Shown one piece after another: positions 8,804 through 16,450 of a stretch of DNA of 64,000 nt; position 1 is the stretch's first letter, and the number at the start of each line of letters is the position of its first letter. Origin of the DNA: Chryseobacterium caseinilyticum. GTDB lineage: Bacteria > Bacteroidota > Bacteroidia > Flavobacteriales > Weeksellaceae. The DNA is taken from NCBI RefSeq assembly GCF_014837145.1, contig NZ_JACYFS010000001.1:558001-622000 (forward strand), in the 5' to 3' direction. Under the pieces are notes generated by a model. It worked only from the letters and a program-made list of their open reading frames with translations, did not search any database and was not told the origin of the DNA. A program made the translations under genes and the position numbers.

Positions 8804-10417
8804 ATGCACCACAATTTACTCCTCATTCTTTTTCTTCTTTTTGCTGTGATGATGCTCGTTTTACTGGCAAAAAAGATAAAAATTGCTTATCCCATTTTTT
8901 TAGTAATTGCCGGTTTGGGAATTAGTTTCATTCCTGGAATTCCGGTTTTAAAACTTGATCCCGACATTATTTTCCTACTTTTTTTACCGCCTCTTTTATA
9001 TGAAGCTGCATGGTACACGTCCTGGAAAGACTTCTGGAAATGGAAACGACCTATCAGCCTTTTAGCATTTGGCTTAGTGTTTTTTACATCGCTTATCGTG
9101 GCTTACATTTCATCATCGATGATCCCGGGATTTACTTTGGCTCTGGGATTTTTATTAGGCGGAATCGTCTCGCCACCCGACGCAGTTGCCGCTGCAACGG
9201 TAATGAAAGGTCTTAAAATTCCGAAAAGATTACTGACGATTCTGGAAGGTGAAAGTCTGGTGAATGATGCTGCGTCCCTGATTGTTTTCAGATTTGCTTT
9301 GGCGGCGGTTCTTACGGGAACTTTTTCAATGCAGGAAGCTACCGGACAGTTTTTTCTGGTTGCAGGAATGGGTGTGATTGTAGGAATTATTGGCGGAAAT
9401 ATTATGTATGCAATTCATCGTTTTCTACCCACCACTCCGGCTATTGATGCGGCTTTGACGGTGATGACTCCTTATATTTTGTTTCTTGCGGCAGAACAGT
9501 TTCATTTTTCAGGTGTGATGGCAGTTGTGACGGGTGGTTTGTTTATTTCCTGGCGTTCTCACGAGATTTTCAAAACGGGAAGTACAAGACTGAATATGCT
9601 CGGCGTCTGGACAACGATGATTTTTGTGATGAATGCTTTGGTCTTTATTTTAATTGGTCTGGAACTTCCTGAAATCGTACAGGGTTTAGGTACACATCTG
9701 GTTTTTCAGGGTTTAAAGTATGGAATTCTCATCAGCTTAATTGTTATTGTTTTGAGATTTTTGTGGGTGTATCCCATTGCACATATTCCGAGATTTTTAT
9801 TTAAAAGCATCAGAGAAAACGAACCCAGTCCAGGGTGGAAAGGTCCGCTGATAACAAGTTATGCAGGAATGCGCGGCGTTGTTTCTTTGGCAACGGCATT
9901 ATCAATTCCGATCTATCTGGATGAAAACGGAACTCTGTTCCCGGAGCGGAATATGATTATTTTTATCACTTTTGTGGTGATATTTATTACTCTGGTTTTT
10001 CAGGGACTTACGCTTCCGCTGATTATTAAATGGATCAACATTGGCGAAATCGACAGTACAATTCCTGAAGACCAACAGCGAAAAAGAATTCAGATTCGTC
10101 TGGATGTATTGGGTCTGAATTATATCAGCGAAAAATATCCGCAGGAAATTTCTGAAAATGAACTGATAGAATTCTACAAAAACAGTCTTCAGAATGAAAT
10201 ATCAAACAACCAGAAAAGTTTTGATTCCGTAGAATGCCGGGATACAAAAAAAGAGGAAGTGGAGGAGTACCATCACTTGCTTTTAGAAATTCATGCACTG
10301 CAGAGAAAGGAACTTTTTAAAATGAGAAAATACAAGGAGTTTGAAGATTCTGAAATCAGGAAAGCCGAATTGCAACTGGATCTGAATGATCTGAAAGTGA
10401 CAGGAACTGAACATTAG
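8804..10417 (+). CDS. Na+/H+ antiporter, CPA1 (NhaP/NhaK) family
   Basis: This 537-residue protein has about 12 hydrophobic segments in the first 415 residues and a hydrophilic cytoplasmic tail of about 120 residues. Family motifs are clear: GGIVSPPDAVAAATVMKGL at about 121-139 and the ion-binding ND in GESLVNDAAS at about 148-157, plus the later GMRGVVSLATAL segment. CPA1 antiporters exchange cytoplasmic Na+ (or K+) for protons to control pH and salt. The tail is rich in charged residues and could be regulatory. Heptad repeats begin just after the stop. Confidence 0.93.
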   Translation: MHHNLLLILFLLFAVMMLVLLAKKIKIAYPIFLVIAGLGISFIPGIPVLKLDPDIIFLLFLPPLLYEAAWYTSWKDFWKWKRPISLLAFGLVFFTSLIVAYISSSMIPGFTLALGFLLGGIVSPPDAVAAATVMKGLKIPKRLLTILEGESLVNDAASLIVFRFALAAVLTGTFSMQEATGQFFLVAGMGVIVGIIGGNIMYAIHRFLPTTPAIDAALTVMTPYILFLAAEQFHFSGVMAVVTGGLFISWRSHEIFKTGSTRLNMLGVWTTMIFVMNALVFILIGLELPEIVQGLGTHLVFQGLKYGILISLIVIVLRFLWVYPIAHIPRFLFKSIRENEPSPGWKGPLITSYAGMRGVVSLATALSIPIYLDENGTLFPERNMIIFITFVVIFITLVFQGLTLPLIIKWINIGEIDSTIPEDQQRKRIQIRLDVLGLNYISEKYPQEISENELIEFYKNSLQNEISNNQKSFDSVECRDTKKEEVEEYHHLLLEIHALQRKELFKMRKYKEFEDSEIRKAELQLDLNDLKVTGTEH

Positions 10418-10420
10418 ATA

Positions 10421-10551
10421 TAAATGATAATTGATTAATGATGATTGATTTATAATCTTAGATTTAACAAATTCTTTTTTAAATATCAATTATCAATTAT
10501 CAATTATTAATCAATTATCAATCAATTATCAATCAATTATCAATTATCAAG
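10421..10551. repeat. TCAATTA/ATCAATC low-complexity heptad block
   Basis: After the antiporter stop, 10421-10453 carries the motif as its complement (TGATTGATT-like). From 10484 to 10551 the plus strand reads TCAATTA units in 7- and 11-base steps. The two halves are complementary and could form a long AT-rich hairpin. No terminator with a G+C stem is present, so this may end antiporter transcripts. It also matches the short-unit arrays at 10683. Confidence 0.7.
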
Positions 10552-10682
10552 ATGTAAAAGGCTTCTACAAGCTCAGCCTGACACTGCCTGAAATTAGATT
10601 TGTAGTATTAAAAATGTGACGCTGAAATCGTTAAAGTGTTTAAATCAAAAGAAAATAAGTTTAATTTAAACATAAAATATAA

Positions 10683-10737
10683 TCAATCATCAATCATCAA
10701 TCATCAATCATCAATCATCAATCATCATTTATCAATT
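10683..10737 (+). repeat. Tandem heptad array TCAATCA in the bestrophin leader
   Basis: Six perfect copies of TCAATCA (10683-10724) are followed by two degenerate units, and the array ends 8 bases before the ATG of the bestrophin-like gene. It therefore occupies the ribosome-loading region and perhaps the promoter spacer. Slippage in such arrays can change spacing and expression; that role is inferred. Confidence 0.8.
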
Positions 10738-10744
10738 ATAAAAC

Positions 10745-11746
10745 ATGAACGCAGGAAGAAAATTTACACCGAAAGAATTTATTCTCTGGACGCGCAGAAC
10801 CATTTACAAAGTTTTTGTTGTGGCATTTATTCCAACATTATTTTACTATTTGGGAGCAGAATATCTGTCGCTTCCGTGGCAGCCTGTCGCAATTTTAGGA
10901 ACGGCGGTAGCTTTTATTGTCGGATTCAAAAACAATGCAAGCTACGGCAGACTTTGGGAAGCAAGACAGATTTATGGTGCGATTATTAATGACAGCAGGG
11001 CTTTTGGGTACACTTTGAGAGATGCTTTACAGGGGAATGATACGGAAATAAAAACCATTTTTTACCGTCATTTTGCATGGCTTACGGCATTGAGGTTTCA
11101 GCTCAGAGAGCCCAGAACATGGGAAAATATGACTCAAAAATCGAATATAGAATATCTGTCATTTTACGATATTCCGGAAAGAGTGACGACCATTGAGAAT
11201 GATTTGAAACCATTATTGTCAGATGACGAATACGGTTATGTACTAAGAAAGAAAAACCGTGCGACCCAGATTTCAGCATTACAGTCGCAAGAAATAGCGA
11301 AACTTTATAAAGACGGAAAACTGAATGATTTCCAATGGACTTTCCTGCAACAGTCACTGTCGAAGTTCACAGACCATCAGGGAAAAGCGGAGAGGATTAA
11401 AAATTTCCCATATCCGCGAAATTTCAGCTCGATTACGACCTATCTTCTTTTTCTGTTTGTAATTTCAGTTCCATTTGGCTTACTCAACGAATTTGCAAAA
11501 TTGGGCGAGGGAACCATACTGGAATGTTATTCTGTGTGGCTTAATGTTCCTTTTTCAATGATCCTGATGTGGGTTTTTGTTACTTTGGATACGGTAGGCG
11601 AGAGCTCGATGAATCCTTTTGAGGGCAGTGCCAATGATGTTCCGATCACCCAAATCAGCCGCACAATTGAGATTGATATGCGCGATATGCTGGATGAAGA
11701 AAATCTGCCGCCTGCGATTACACCGAAGAATAATATTGTGCTTTAA
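10745..11746 (+). CDS. Bestrophin-like (UPF0187) ion channel protein
   Basis: This 333-residue membrane protein has the bacterial bestrophin signature: an N-terminal helix pair (VFVVAFIPTLFYYLGAEYLS), then FKNNASYGRLWEARQIYGAI near residues 59-78, and later two hydrophobic segments (about 228-250 and 262-280) separated by a short loop. Bacterial bestrophins form pentameric channels; the characterised one conducts cations, while animal ones conduct chloride. The start at 10745 follows the heptad array directly. A nearby Na+/H+ antiporter fits a role in ion balance, but co-regulation is not shown. Confidence 0.9.
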   Translation: MNAGRKFTPKEFILWTRRTIYKVFVVAFIPTLFYYLGAEYLSLPWQPVAILGTAVAFIVGFKNNASYGRLWEARQIYGAIINDSRAFGYTLRDALQGNDTEIKTIFYRHFAWLTALRFQLREPRTWENMTQKSNIEYLSFYDIPERVTTIENDLKPLLSDDEYGYVLRKKNRATQISALQSQEIAKLYKDGKLNDFQWTFLQQSLSKFTDHQGKAERIKNFPYPRNFSSITTYLLFLFVISVPFGLLNEFAKLGEGTILECYSVWLNVPFSMILMWVFVTLDTVGESSMNPFEGSANDVPITQISRTIEIDMRDMLDEENLPPAITPKNNIVL

Positions 11747-11840
11747 AATTATTTCATTTAGGAGAGAAATTTATTTAATATTTTGTACATGATTTGAAAA
11801 AAATAATTATTTTTGAAGAGAACAATAAAAAAAATAAACG

Positions 11841-12239
11841 ATGAAATGGTATTTAAAAGTATTGAAACAGTACGCTGATTTTAACGGTCGGGCAAGAAGA
11901 ACAGAATATTGGATGTACTTGCTATTCAATATGATTTTCGCTGCAGTAGCTGCAGTTCTGGATAATATTTTGGGACTGAAATTTTCGCCTGAAATTCCTT
12001 ACGGCTATATCTATTTGCTTTATGGCTTGGCAGTTTTTCTTCCTGGATTAGGAGTCGCCGTAAGAAGACTGCATGACGTTGGCAAAAGTGGATGGTTTAT
12101 GCTAATTGCTTTGATTCCTATTATTGGAGGTATTTGGCTGATTGTCTTAATGGCAACAGATGGAACTCCGGGTAGAAATGAGTATGGTGTAAACCCAAAA
12201 GAAAACTTCAACGAGATCAACGAGATCGGACAAAAATAA
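11841..12239 (+). CDS. DUF805 family membrane protein
   Basis: The 132-residue product carries the DUF805 pattern: the opening DFNGRARRTEYW, three or four hydrophobic segments, the central GVAVRRLHDVGKSGW, and the end DGTPGRNEYGVNPK. These are small inner-membrane proteins of unknown biochemical role. It is 94 bases downstream of the bestrophin gene on the same strand and ends before three successive hairpins. Confidence 0.92.
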   Translation: MKWYLKVLKQYADFNGRARRTEYWMYLLFNMIFAAVAAVLDNILGLKFSPEIPYGYIYLLYGLAVFLPGLGVAVRRLHDVGKSGWFMLIALIPIIGGIWLIVLMATDGTPGRNEYGVNPKENFNEINEIGQK

Positions 12240-12253
12240 ATTTAATTTAATGA

Positions 12254-12283
12254 AAAGATCCCGAATTAGTTTTGGGATCTTTC
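12254..12283 (+). terminator. Terminator after the DUF805 gene
   Basis: AAAGATCCC pairs with GGGATCTTT around an 11-base loop, starting 15 bases after the stop. Confidence 0.75.
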
Positions 12284-12296
12284 TTAAAGTATTAAG

Positions 12297-12323
12297 AAAA
12301 CGCTTCAGATTTGAAGCGTTTTT
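12297..12323. terminator. Second hairpin terminator between convergent genes
   Basis: AAAACGCTTC pairs perfectly with GAAGCGTTTT (loop AGATTT), followed by T residues on the plus strand. On the minus strand it also has a U-tract-like run, so it may be bidirectional. Confidence 0.85.
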
Positions 12324-12396
12324 GTTTTTTGTATTATAGACCAGAAATATCGCTGATTTTTATATACCCTTATTTCAGGACTACATAAATCCAATA

Positions 12397-12426
12397 AAAA
12401 ACGCTCCGGAGATCCGAAGCGTTTTT
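12397..12426 (-). terminator. Terminator of the fad cluster
   Basis: The stem AAAAACGCT / AGCGTTTTT is extended by CGG/CCG after one mismatch. It lies 35 bases downstream of the fadE stop on the minus strand. It shares its stem core (ACGCTTC-like) with the hairpin at 12297. Confidence 0.8.
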
Positions 12427-12460
12427 AAAGTCTTTCCTCAAAGGGATTTGGGAAGACGAT

Positions 12461-14251
12461 TTAATAATGTCCTTTCCCAATGTAATACGCAGCAACCTTC
12501 TCAGTCAACGCCACCACATTCGGGTTATTGGTATATTTTGTAAACCTTCTCAAACCGGAAAGCATCATTCTCTGTTCGTCGCCTTCTGCGAAAGAAATAA
12601 TACCTTCCTTGGCAGCAACGATGATTTTTTCTACAGCTTTATAAAGATTCAGCTGAGCCATCGCAACTTCTACAGAATCGGAAGCGAAATGTTTTTCAGC
12701 TCTTAGAATTGTAGATTCTGCCATGTAGATTTGATTTAAAATTTCTGAAGCATTCAACAGTAAATGTTGCTGTTTCTCAATATCCATCATATATTTTTGA
12801 AGTGCAGCTCCGGAAACCATTAAGAAAACTTTCTTCAAATTGGCAATGATCGCTTTTTCTTCACTCATCAACTCAGAATAATCAGGAACTTCGAAAGATG
12901 GAATTCCCATCAATTCTTTAGAAATGGCCATCGCTGGAGAAAGTAGGTCTAATTCGCCTTTCATTGCTCTTTTGATCAACATTCCAACTGCCAGAAGTCT
13001 GTTGATTTCGTTGGTTCCTTCGTAGATTCTGCCTATTCTCGCGTCTCTCCATGCAGCTTCCATTGGAGTGTCTTCTGAGAAGCCCATTCCTCCATAGATC
13101 TGAATCCCTTCATCAGCAGTGTTTTGGGTTAAATCTGAAACATAAACTTTAAGAATAGATGCTTCAACTGCGAATTCCTCAACACCTTTCAGTTCAGCTT
13201 GTTGATGATCCATTCCGCCTGCAACTAATTCTGCAATTTTATCTTCAACATTTTTTGCCAAACGGTATGAACCTGCTTCGCTCACAAAAACTCCTGTCGC
13301 CATTTCAGCAATTTTCTTTCTGATGGCTCCGAAAGTTGAGATAGAAACGCCAAACTGTTTTCTTTCGTTTGAATATTGAATAGAGTGATTTAAAATTCTT
13401 CTCTGTCCGTCAAGGTTGGCGGCAGCGAGTTTAATTCTCCCTACATTTAATGCATTCAGAGCGATTTTAAAGCCGTTGTTTCTCTCACCCAACATATTTT
13501 CTACAGGAACTTTCATATCATTGAAAAAAACCTGACGCGTAGATGACGAACGGATTCCCAGTTTATGCTCTTCCTCACCAAAAGACAAACTTTCAGGGTT
13601 TTCAAGCTCAGAACGGTTGATGACGAAACCTGTAATATTTTTGTCGTCATCGATCTTGGCGAATAAAGTGAAAGTATCTGCAAAACCGGCATTTGAAATC
13701 CACATTTTCTGTCCGTTGATGATGTAATGTTTTCCGTCTTCAGACAGTTTCGCTCTTGTTTTTCCCGAATTGGCATCAGAACCTGCATCCGGCTCAGTCA
13801 GACAGTAAGCTCCGAATTTTGTTCCGGTCGCTAAATCCGGAAGATATTTCTTTTTTAATTCTTCACTTCCGTAAAGTAGGGTAGGAAGTGTTCCGATTCC
13901 TGTGTGAGCTCCATAAGCTGTAGCCAACGATCCATTTCCTCCCGAAACATAGTCACAAGCCAGCATCGTGCTTACGAATCCCATTCCCATACCGCCATAT
14001 TCTTCAGGAACTGTAATTCCTAAAAGACCCATTTCACCAAGTTTACGCATTGTTTCTTCCGTCAAAGCATAATCTTTTTTCTCAAAACGCTCATGATGAG
14101 GAATCACTTCTCTGTCGATAAACTCTTTCGCAGAATCACGGAGCATTTTTTGCTCCTCTGAAAGTTCTTCGAGACTAAAAATCTCGTTTGCAGGAATTTC
14201 TTTAATTAGGAATTCTCCTCCTTTTAATGTTTTATTAAGTGTATCACTCAT
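12461..14251 (-). CDS. fadE: Acyl-CoA dehydrogenase (beta-oxidation step 1)
   Basis: At 596 residues this is close to Bacillus FadE (594). It has the acyl-CoA dehydrogenase core: YCLTEPDAGSDA with WISNAGFADTF around residues 152-192 for flavin and substrate binding, IYGGMGFSEDTPMEAAWRDA near 390-410, and the catalytic glutamate region YEGTNEINR. A further C-terminal helical domain of about 170 residues marks the long FadE subtype. The enzyme oxidises acyl-CoA to trans-2-enoyl-CoA with FAD. It is the last gene of the minus-strand marR-fadN-fadA-fadE cluster. An unrelated AT-rich gene separates it from fadA. Confidence 0.93.
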   Translation of the reverse strand: MSDTLNKTLKGGEFLIKEIPANEIFSLEELSEEQKMLRDSAKEFIDREVIPHHERFEKKDYALTEETMRKLGEMGLLGITVPEEYGGMGMGFVSTMLACDYVSGGNGSLATAYGAHTGIGTLPTLLYGSEELKKKYLPDLATGTKFGAYCLTEPDAGSDANSGKTRAKLSEDGKHYIINGQKMWISNAGFADTFTLFAKIDDDKNITGFVINRSELENPESLSFGEEEHKLGIRSSSTRQVFFNDMKVPVENMLGERNNGFKIALNALNVGRIKLAAANLDGQRRILNHSIQYSNERKQFGVSISTFGAIRKKIAEMATGVFVSEAGSYRLAKNVEDKIAELVAGGMDHQQAELKGVEEFAVEASILKVYVSDLTQNTADEGIQIYGGMGFSEDTPMEAAWRDARIGRIYEGTNEINRLLAVGMLIKRAMKGELDLLSPAMAISKELMGIPSFEVPDYSELMSEEKAIIANLKKVFLMVSGAALQKYMMDIEKQQHLLLNASEILNQIYMAESTILRAEKHFASDSVEVAMAQLNLYKAVEKIIVAAKEGIISFAEGDEQRMMLSGLRRFTKYTNNPNVVALTEKVAAYYIGKGHY

Positions 14252-14278
14252 TATTTTTGTTTTTTAAATTTTGTTAGA

Positions 14279-14824
14279 TTATTCTAAAATTTCAAACATA
14301 TCTGGATGTTCTAAAGAATATTTAAGTTTAACTTTTTGCTTTACTTTATATTTTCCATCTGGATTACTGAGTTCAAAATCGTAATCGTTATCATTAATTT
14401 TATAATTTAAATATGCAACAGGCCTTTTACCATATCTTTGCGGAATGCTGTCTGTTTTAGATATAAGTCCTTCAATATTTTTTGTTTCTGAAGAATTTAA
14501 AAACTTATTTTTCCTGTTTTTCGATAATTCTAGTGAAATAAAAATTGTACTAAAAATTAAAATTACAAGAGTAATAGTTAACAAAGAACTTAAAACAATA
14601 TATCTAATTTTTTTCCAGGGATTAAAAAAGAAACTTCCAGGATTTTCACCAGCTATTCTTTCATATGTAGATAATGTTAATCCTACATAGCTAAATAATA
14701 ACAAAAGAAAGAATCCAACAGAGATGATGTAACTACTTTTATAATCATAATTATAACCAAAGAAATAAATTATCAACACTATTGAAAAGATAATAAATGT
14801 GGAAATCTTTTTACCTGTTGACAT
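14279..14824 (-). CDS. AT-rich membrane protein inside the fad cluster, function unknown
   Basis: This 181-residue protein has three N-terminal membrane segments (about 6-24, 31-52, 74-97) and a hydrophilic C-terminal domain ending KLKYSLEHPDMFEILE that should be a small beta-rich fold. Its last part loosely recalls DUF3592-like domains, which I would not rely on. The start codon lies 2 bases after the fadA stop and the stop 27 bases before fadE. Base use differs from its neighbours: 14521-14580 has 11 G+C of 60, while 13081-13140 in fadE has 25 of 60. It is probably a late insertion into the cluster. Confidence 0.65.
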   Translation of the reverse strand: MSTGKKISTFIIFSIVLIIYFFGYNYDYKSSYIISVGFFLLLLFSYVGLTLSTYERIAGENPGSFFFNPWKKIRYIVLSSLLTITLVILIFSTIFISLELSKNRKNKFLNSSETKNIEGLISKTDSIPQRYGKRPVAYLNYKINDNDYDFELSNPDGKYKVKQKVKLKYSLEHPDMFEILE

Positions 14825-14826
14825 TA

Positions 14827-16005
14827 CTAAAGAAGTTCAAAAATACTCGCCGCTCCTTGTCCCGTTCCAACGCACATAGAAACCATTCCATATTTATTTC
14901 CACGTTTTCTCATTTCGTCGAGAAGCTGGACGGTCAATTTTGTTCCGGTACAGCCAAGCGGATGCCCGAGAGCAATTGCGCCACCATTTACATTCAAAAT
15001 ATCTGGATTTAAGTTCAGTTCTTTTTTAATCGCAACCGATTGAGAAGCAAAAGCTTCATTCAATTCAATCAATTCAATATCTTTCAACTGCAAACCTGCC
15101 TGTTTTAAAGCCTTTGGAATCGCATAAATAGGTCCCATACCCATAATTCTTGGCTCAAGTCCGGCCGCAGCGTAAGCAACTAATCTTGCTTCAGGCTCCA
15201 ATCCTAATTCTTTTACCATTTCTTCAGACATCACGATCACGAAAGCTGCTCCGTCACTCATTTGAGAAGAGTTTCCGGCAGTTACGCTTCCTCCGTTGGC
15301 GAAGACTGGTTTTAATTTAGCCAAACCTTCCAAAGAAGTGTCTAATCTCGGACCTTCATCCACCGCAAAATCGAATTTTTTGGTCTGCATTTTCTGATTT
15401 TCATCCAAAAAATTATATTCTACAGGGATGGATGCTATTTGATTTGCAAAACGACCTTCCTGATTTGCTTTCAGAGCTTTTTGATGCGATTCAAAAGCAA
15501 ATTGATCCTGCTCTTCACGGGTAATATTGAATTGTTTTGCAACTTCTTCAGCCGTATAACCCATTCCCCAATAATAATCAGGGTTTGACTTAGCAATTTC
15601 CGTTTCCGGAACGGGTTTGTAACCACCCATCGGAATGTATGACATTGATTCTGTGCCTCCTGCGATGATACAATCAGCCATTCCTGCCTGAATTTTCGCC
15701 GAAGCAATCGCAATCGCTTCACTACCAGATGCACAATATCTGTTCACAGTCACTCCCGGAACTTTGTCGGTGTTTAATCCCATCAAAGAAATTAAACGCG
15801 CCACATTTAAACCCTGTTCAGCTTCCGGCATTGCGTTTCCAACGATTAAATCATCGATTCTGTCTTTATCTAATTGCGGAACGGCTGCCATGAGTTTCTC
15901 GATAACTGTTGCTGCCATTACGTCGGGACGCGTGAATCGGAGCGAACCTTTTGGCGCTTTTCCGACCGCTGTACGAAATCCCTTGATTATATATGCTTGT
16001 CTCAT
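14827..16005 (-). CDS. fadA: Acetyl-CoA acyltransferase (3-ketoacyl-CoA thiolase)
   Basis: This is a 392-residue thiolase, the normal length. The acylated cysteine lies in VTVNRYCASGSEA near residue 91, the GGTESMSYIPMGG loop follows, the catalytic His is in NVNGGAIALGHPLGCTG near residue 348, and the C-terminal cysteine is in SMCVGTGQGA near 378. It cleaves 3-ketoacyl-CoA with CoA to acetyl-CoA and a shortened acyl-CoA in the cytoplasm. It lies between fadN and fadE. A broken small gene fills the space towards fadN. Confidence 0.95.
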   Translation of the reverse strand: MRQAYIIKGFRTAVGKAPKGSLRFTRPDVMAATVIEKLMAAVPQLDKDRIDDLIVGNAMPEAEQGLNVARLISLMGLNTDKVPGVTVNRYCASGSEAIAIASAKIQAGMADCIIAGGTESMSYIPMGGYKPVPETEIAKSNPDYYWGMGYTAEEVAKQFNITREEQDQFAFESHQKALKANQEGRFANQIASIPVEYNFLDENQKMQTKKFDFAVDEGPRLDTSLEGLAKLKPVFANGGSVTAGNSSQMSDGAAFVIVMSEEMVKELGLEPEARLVAYAAAGLEPRIMGMGPIYAIPKALKQAGLQLKDIELIELNEAFASQSVAIKKELNLNPDILNVNGGAIALGHPLGCTGTKLTVQLLDEMRKRGNKYGMVSMCVGTGQGAASIFELL

Positions 16006-16053
16006 AATTGTAATATGTATTTATGTATAAAGTACAATGTATTTTTAAAAGTT

Positions 16054-16407
16054 TTAACTTGAATAAACTTGTTTCAGTTTAATAATCATATTTTGTATAT
16101 GCTGAATTTCAGTAAGAACAATTTCGAATTTTTCCTGTGGAAAAAATTCACATTCATTTGCAATAATTATCTGTGTTTCGAACTCAAAAGAAGAACCTAA
16201 AGCAATATTTAAAAAATGTGAAAACTGAGCATTTGTATCTCTTCCAGCTCCTTCAGCAATATTAGATCGAATCTAATACAATGATCTTCTGGATTGAGAT
16301 GTAAGGCCAAATAATTCATCTTTAGGAAATTCTTTTGAAAAGAAATAATATGTTTTACAAAGTTGAATAGATTTTTTCCAAACTTCTAATTGTCTGAAAT
16401 TGTGCAT
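16054..16407 (-). pseudogene. Four-helix-bundle protein gene (23S rRNA IVS family) with an in-frame stop
   Basis: Reading from the ATG at 16405-16407 gives MHNFRQLEVWKKSIQLCKTY, the usual start of the small four-helix-bundle (IVS) family. The conserved centre, normally RRAxxSIPSNIAEG, reads RRSLY, stop, IRSNIAEGAGRDTNAQF. The stop is a TAG at 16273-16275 and the frame is the same on both sides, so it is a point nonsense change rather than a frameshift. The second half runs to TAA at 16054-16056, for 117 codons in all, the right family length. It stands between fadA and fadN. The family's function is poorly known. Confidence 0.75.
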
Positions 16408-16450
16408 AGCAAATACTTTTACGTTAATACTTTTTACTTTGTACAAAAAA

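Noticed and set aside
10484-10737. Heptad arrays as a possible CRISPR
   Set aside because: Units are 7-11 bases with no unique spacers, and no cas gene is present.
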